This document shows positions 61,635 through 64,000 of a stretch of 64,000 bases of DNA, piece after piece. How positions within the stretch are numbered: the first letter of the stretch is position 1; each line of letters opens with the position of its first letter. Below the pieces are notes generated by a model, which worked only from the letters and a program-made list of their open reading frames with translations, ran no database searches and had not been told where the DNA came from. The DNA lies in contig NZ_RZNZ01000002.1 of the NCBI RefSeq assembly GCF_008698145.1, positions 49,456-113,455 on the forward strand. Reading direction: 5' to 3'. This DNA is from Bifidobacterium vespertilionis (lineage in GTDB: Bacteria; Actinomycetota; Actinomycetes; Actinomycetales; Bifidobacteriaceae). The position numbers and the translations under genes are program-made.

Positions 61635-61802
61635 TCATGGCTTCCAGTAGCCGCGACGCACGGCCGCGGCAAGATTCTGGGGAACCCGGACCGTTTCGCC
61701 TTCCGGGGTTTGCACGGTGGCGAGCTGCTGGACCTTTGCCTTCCAGTTGGATCTGCGGGTGCGCGTGTTCGCGCGGGACGTTCTGACCTTGGGCAGTGCC
61801 AT
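61635..61802 (-). CDS. rpmF: Ribosomal protein L32, cysteine-free paralog
   Basis: 55 residues: [20 protein letters not shown] then KAKVQQLATVQTPEGETVRV. The two CxxC pairs of the zinc form are absent. The ATG overlaps the stop of the L36 gene (TGATG). Zinc-free paralogs replace zinc-containing ribosomal proteins under zinc limitation (family knowledge). Confidence 0.93.
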   Translation of the reverse strand: MALPKVRTSRANTRTRRSNWKAKVQQLATVQTPEGETVRVPQNLAAAVRRGYWKP

Positions 61803-61924
61803 CAGCCTTGCCTCGCCTTCCATCGGGGGTTCTTCTTGTTGATCACGTACAGGTGTCCGCGGCGGCGCACGACGACTGAGCCGTCCTTTCGCGCCAGCGA
61901 GCGGATGGATGCCTTGACTTTCAT
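61802..61924 (-). CDS. rpmJ: Ribosomal protein L36, cysteine-free paralog
   Basis: 40 residues: [20 protein letters not shown] then [20 protein letters not shown]. Standard L36 has CxxC and a CH pair; here S-I-R-S and no Cys (YkgO type). GGAACATCCC precedes the ATG. Translationally coupled to L32. Confidence 0.93.
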   Translation of the reverse strand: MKVKASIRSLARKDGSVVVRRRGHLYVINKKNPRWKARQG

Positions 61925-61947
61925 GGGATGTTCCTTTCCGTGTGTAT

Positions 61948-62208
61948 TCAGTCCCCGCGCCCGTAGCGACGGTTGAACTTCTGCACCTGGCCGGCCGTGT
62001 CGAGTACGACGTTTCTGCCGGTGTAGAACGGATGGCTGTAGGAGGAGACCTCCACGTCGACCAGTGGGTATGTGTTGCCGTCCTCCCACTCGATGGAGGG
62101 CAGGCTGGCGGCCTTGGCGGCCAGCGTGGACCTGGTGAGAAACGCCGTGTTCGACGACCGGTCTCGGAAGACCACGTAGTCGTATGTGGGGTGGATGTTG
62201 GATTTCAT
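61948..62208 (-). CDS. rpmE: Ribosomal protein L31 type B
   Basis: 86 residues from the ATG at 62208: [20 protein letters not shown], no Cys, [20 protein letters not shown] and a C-terminal NRRYGRGD. This is the long zinc-independent form. AAAGGAAC lies 14 bases upstream. Confidence 0.93.
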   Translation of the reverse strand: MKSNIHPTYDYVVFRDRSSNTAFLTRSTLAAKAASLPSIEWEDGNTYPLVDVEVSSYSHPFYTGRNVVLDTAGQVQKFNRRYGRGD

Positions 62209-62249
62209 GGGTGTTGGTTCCTTTGCTTTTCTGACGGGCCCGCCGCCTG

Positions 62250-62555
62250 TCACCAGCTCGACTTCACGACGCCCGGGAGTTCCCCGCGGTGCGCCTTCTC
62301 GCGCAGATTGATGCGTGACAGGCCGAATGCGCGATTGAAGCCGCGCGGCCGGCCGTCGATCGCATCGCGGTTGCGCAGTCGGGTCGGGCTGGCGTCGCGG
62401 GGGAGCGACTGCAGTCGGCGCATGGCCTCCGCTCGTTCCTCGGCGCTCAGATGCGGATTGACCGAGTCGCGCTTGTATTGCGCGCGGCGCTCGGCGTACT
62501 TCGCCACGGTCAGCTCGCGTTGGTGCTGCTTGGCGATTTTGCTGGTTTTAGCCAT
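62250..62555 (-). CDS. rpsN: Ribosomal protein S14, cysteine-free form
   Basis: 101 residues: [40 protein letters not shown] and the C-terminus [18 protein letters not shown]. It is the long zinc-independent S14, unlike the 61-residue zinc form. AGGAAAACACC precedes the ATG. Confidence 0.95.
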   Translation of the reverse strand: MAKTSKIAKQHQRELTVAKYAERRAQYKRDSVNPHLSAEERAEAMRRLQSLPRDASPTRLRNRDAIDGRPRGFNRAFGLSRINLREKAHRGELPGVVKSSW

Positions 62556-62580
62556 GGTGTTTTCCTATCGGTGGTGATTC

Positions 62581-62751
62581 CTATCGCGTTTCGCGAAACA
62601 GGACGCGCTTGCCCGCGACGGGGTCGAACTTCATGAGTTCCAGTCGGTCCGGGGTGTTGCGCCGATTCTTGGTGGTGGTGTAGGTGAATCCGGTGCCGGC
62701 TGTGGACCTGAGGTGGATCACCGGGCGGATCTCCGCGGATTTGCTGGCCAT
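62581..62751 (-). CDS. rpmG: Ribosomal protein L33, cysteine-free form
   Basis: 56 residues: [40 protein letters not shown], then [16 protein letters not shown]. All four zinc-ligand Cys are absent. AAGGAAGG lies just before the ATG at 62751. It was found by reading the sequence; no alternative frame there is credible. Confidence 0.93.
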   Translation of the reverse strand: MASKSAEIRPVIHLRSTAGTGFTYTTTKNRRNTPDRLELMKFDPVAGKRVLFRETR

Positions 62752-62788
62752 ATGGCCCTTCCTTCTTTCTGATGATGCTGGCGTTGGC

Positions 62789-63028
62789 TTAGGCCACGTC
62801 TTCGCCCTGCTTGGCGATGCGCACGATCGCCGCCTCGATGCCGATGCGGTCGATGGTCTTGATGCCCCTGGCGCTGAGCGTCAGTGTGACGCGGCGGCCC
62901 AGCGAGGGCACCCAATAGCGCTTGGTCTGCAGATTCGGGTTGAAGCGCCGGCGGGTCTTGCGATGCGAATGGGAGACGCGGTTGCCGGTGCCCGCCCGCG
63001 TGCCCAGAATTTGACAATGTTTGGTCAT
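62789..63028 (-). CDS. rpmB: Ribosomal protein L28, paralog without the zinc site
   Basis: 79 residues: [40 protein letters not shown] and [15 protein letters not shown]. One Cys remains (Cys5) and the CxxC pairs are gone. First gene of the minus-strand operon; no clear ribosome binding site, and an AT-rich -10-like TATGAT lies about 20 bases upstream of the ATG. Confidence 0.93.
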   Translation of the reverse strand: MTKHCQILGTRAGTGNRVSHSHRKTRRRFNPNLQTKRYWVPSLGRRVTLTLSARGIKTIDRIGIEAAIVRIAKQGEDVA

Positions 63029-63035
63029 GGGTGTC

Positions 63036-63062
63036 ACTATATCATAATAATAATCATTCTCA
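63036..63062. promoter_or_regulatory. Candidate Zur site in the rpmB-COG0523 divergent promoter
   Basis: CACTATATCATAATAATAAT followed by CATTC: an AT-rich stretch with TCATAAT and ATAATCAT halves, between divergent zinc-related genes only 50 bases apart. It overlaps the likely -10 of rpmB. It is less symmetric than the site at 59505. Confidence 0.45.
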
Positions 63063-63078
63063 AAACAGAAAGGTCGAT

Positions 63079-63942
63079 ATGATTCATCCGACATTGAAAT
63101 CATTGGGAAACGCGGAACATGGCGATGAGGGGAGCGCGCCCGCCGTGGTGCTGCTGACGGGCGCCGATCGGCTGAGTCTTGACTCGGTCGCCTTCTCATT
63201 GCTTGATGGCCGTCCGGATGCGGGCATGATCGCCTATGACGTGCGCGTGGATGACGCGGCTTCGGCGGGCCTGTCCGTTGTGCGTCGATGCCTGCCGCCG
63301 ATCGGGCGGGGAGTGGCCTGTGATCCGACTGCGGACGTGCTCGGCGTGCGTACGGGCGGGACGGAGTCGCTGCCTGTGGACGAATGTTGCCTGAGCTGCA
63401 CGGTCAAGCACGATCTTGAGCGGCAGCTGGGCTTATGGGCGGAGTCCGGGGTGTGGCGTGATGGTGGCGCCGTTGGTGCCGAAACGCCCGCGGTGCTGGT
63501 GATGTTGCCTGTGGGCGTGGAGGGGGTGCCGATCGCGCAGTACCTTGAGGATGCATTCCAGCTGCATGAGTGGGGCGCGGGCATGCGTGTGGCGGCGATT
63601 GCCAATGCGGTGGGACTGGATGAGTTTGAGGAGCGGTTCTATGACGATGCCCCGCTGATGCTTGCGGGAGGTCTTGGCGGGGAGGCTGGCGACGATGGCG
63701 TATTCGATGAGCGTTCGACCGGTGTGGTGGTCTCACGGCTCATCCACGAGGCCACGCATGTGCTCGAACTGCCGGTGATCGGTCGCGGATGCCTTGCCCG
63801 GCATGTGGATGCGTCGGGGGAGTGCATGTGTCGCGCGATCATCCGGGCCATTGCGGCCGGCGGTGATGGCGTGGTGTGCGAGGATGCCCACGAAGTGACG
63901 TTGGATGCGCTGGTGAGGGGTGAGGCGACCGTGGATGTGTGA
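63079..63942 (+). CDS. Degenerate COG0523 (CobW-type) protein lacking Walker A
   Basis: 287 residues from the ATG at 63079 (AGAAAGG upstream). VVLLTGADRLSLDSVAF stands where the GTPase P-loop (GxxGxGKT) should be; the Gly and Lys are missing. The metal motif usually CxCC is present as VDECCLSCTVKHDLERQL, and the helix order (LPVGVEGVPIAQYLEDAF, AAIANAVGLDEF, STGVVVSRLIHEATHVLELP) follows the family. It is divergent from the zinc-free ribosomal operon. A zinc-binding chaperone without GTPase activity is the likely reading. Confidence 0.65.
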   Translation: MIHPTLKSLGNAEHGDEGSAPAVVLLTGADRLSLDSVAFSLLDGRPDAGMIAYDVRVDDAASAGLSVVRRCLPPIGRGVACDPTADVLGVRTGGTESLPVDECCLSCTVKHDLERQLGLWAESGVWRDGGAVGAETPAVLVMLPVGVEGVPIAQYLEDAFQLHEWGAGMRVAAIANAVGLDEFEERFYDDAPLMLAGGLGGEAGDDGVFDERSTGVVVSRLIHEATHVLELPVIGRGCLARHVDASGECMCRAIIRAIAAGGDGVVCEDAHEVTLDALVRGEATVDV

Positions 63943-63956
63943 ATGAATGGCTCACC

Positions 63957-64000
63957 GCTCAGGGTGACATGGTCCTGTTCCGTCATCCTGAGCGCAGCGC
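63957..64000. repeat. Palindromic CATCCTGAGCG unit, cut by window edge
   Basis: GTCATCCTGAGCGCAGCGC from 63982 to the end, preceded by a CTCAGGGTGACA fragment. Confidence 0.75.

Overview
This window reads as chromosomal DNA of a high-GC Gram-positive bacterium, most likely a Bifidobacterium. The evidence is the tmRNA with tag AKSNRTEFALAA, the block prfB-ftsE-ftsX-CHAP hydrolase-smpB, the actinobacterial-type dapD, a GH42 beta-galactosidase beside a LacI regulator, and a cytosolic M13 endopeptidase. No phage, IS transposase, tRNA, rRNA or CRISPR array was seen. The species was not determined.

Layout. 0-13.4 kb: partial dtd, a small lipoprotein, tmRNA, proS, a DUF559-like nuclease gene, ssb, pepO, an HdeD-like membrane protein, map and gltA. 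13.8-27.7 kb: an accessory region, partly AT-rich, with two NarL/LuxR-type two-component systems, four related lipoproteins, two secreted small proteins, an intact 55-residue exported peptide and its frameshifted copy, a MacA/LolD/FtsX-like exporter and the dipeptidyl-peptidase pepX. 27.7-36.5 kb: rlmH, dapD, prfB, ftsE, ftsX, CHAP hydrolase and smpB. 36.6-43.9 kb: a polar amino-acid ABC importer with two binding proteins, glmS and a pseudouridine synthase. 44.2-52.1 kb: an Abi/HEPN-like gene, lacI and GH42, then coaBC with two tandem coaX genes. 52.6-58.1 kb: an oligopeptide ABC importer. 58.5-63.9 kb: a zinc-starvation locus with a Cys-rich protein, a Zur-like regulator, a ZnuA-ZinT fusion, six cysteine-poor ribosomal protein paralogs and a degenerate COG0523 protein.

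Intergenic DNA is crowded with repeat families. The commonest is a palindromic element with arms GTCATCCTGAGCG...AAGGATCC, present at about a dozen loci. It has also entered coding DNA: in frame in pepX, and at the 3' ends of lacI and the pseudouridine synthase gene, where it supplies the stop codon. Other families are built from units with strict spacing (30, 42 or 51 bp), in two families arranged as inverted arrays around a central dyad. A GC-rich multi-hairpin element is nested inside some of the common repeats.

The strongest candidate for an undescribed system is the 13.8-27.7 kb module. Lipoprotein, exported peptide, histidine kinase and response regulator recur as a unit. One copy was collapsed by deletion between two 10-bp repeats, and a shared 17-bp motif lies upstream of three exported-protein genes. 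I infer an envelope-sensing or peptide-signalling/antagonism system; its function is not proven by the sequence.
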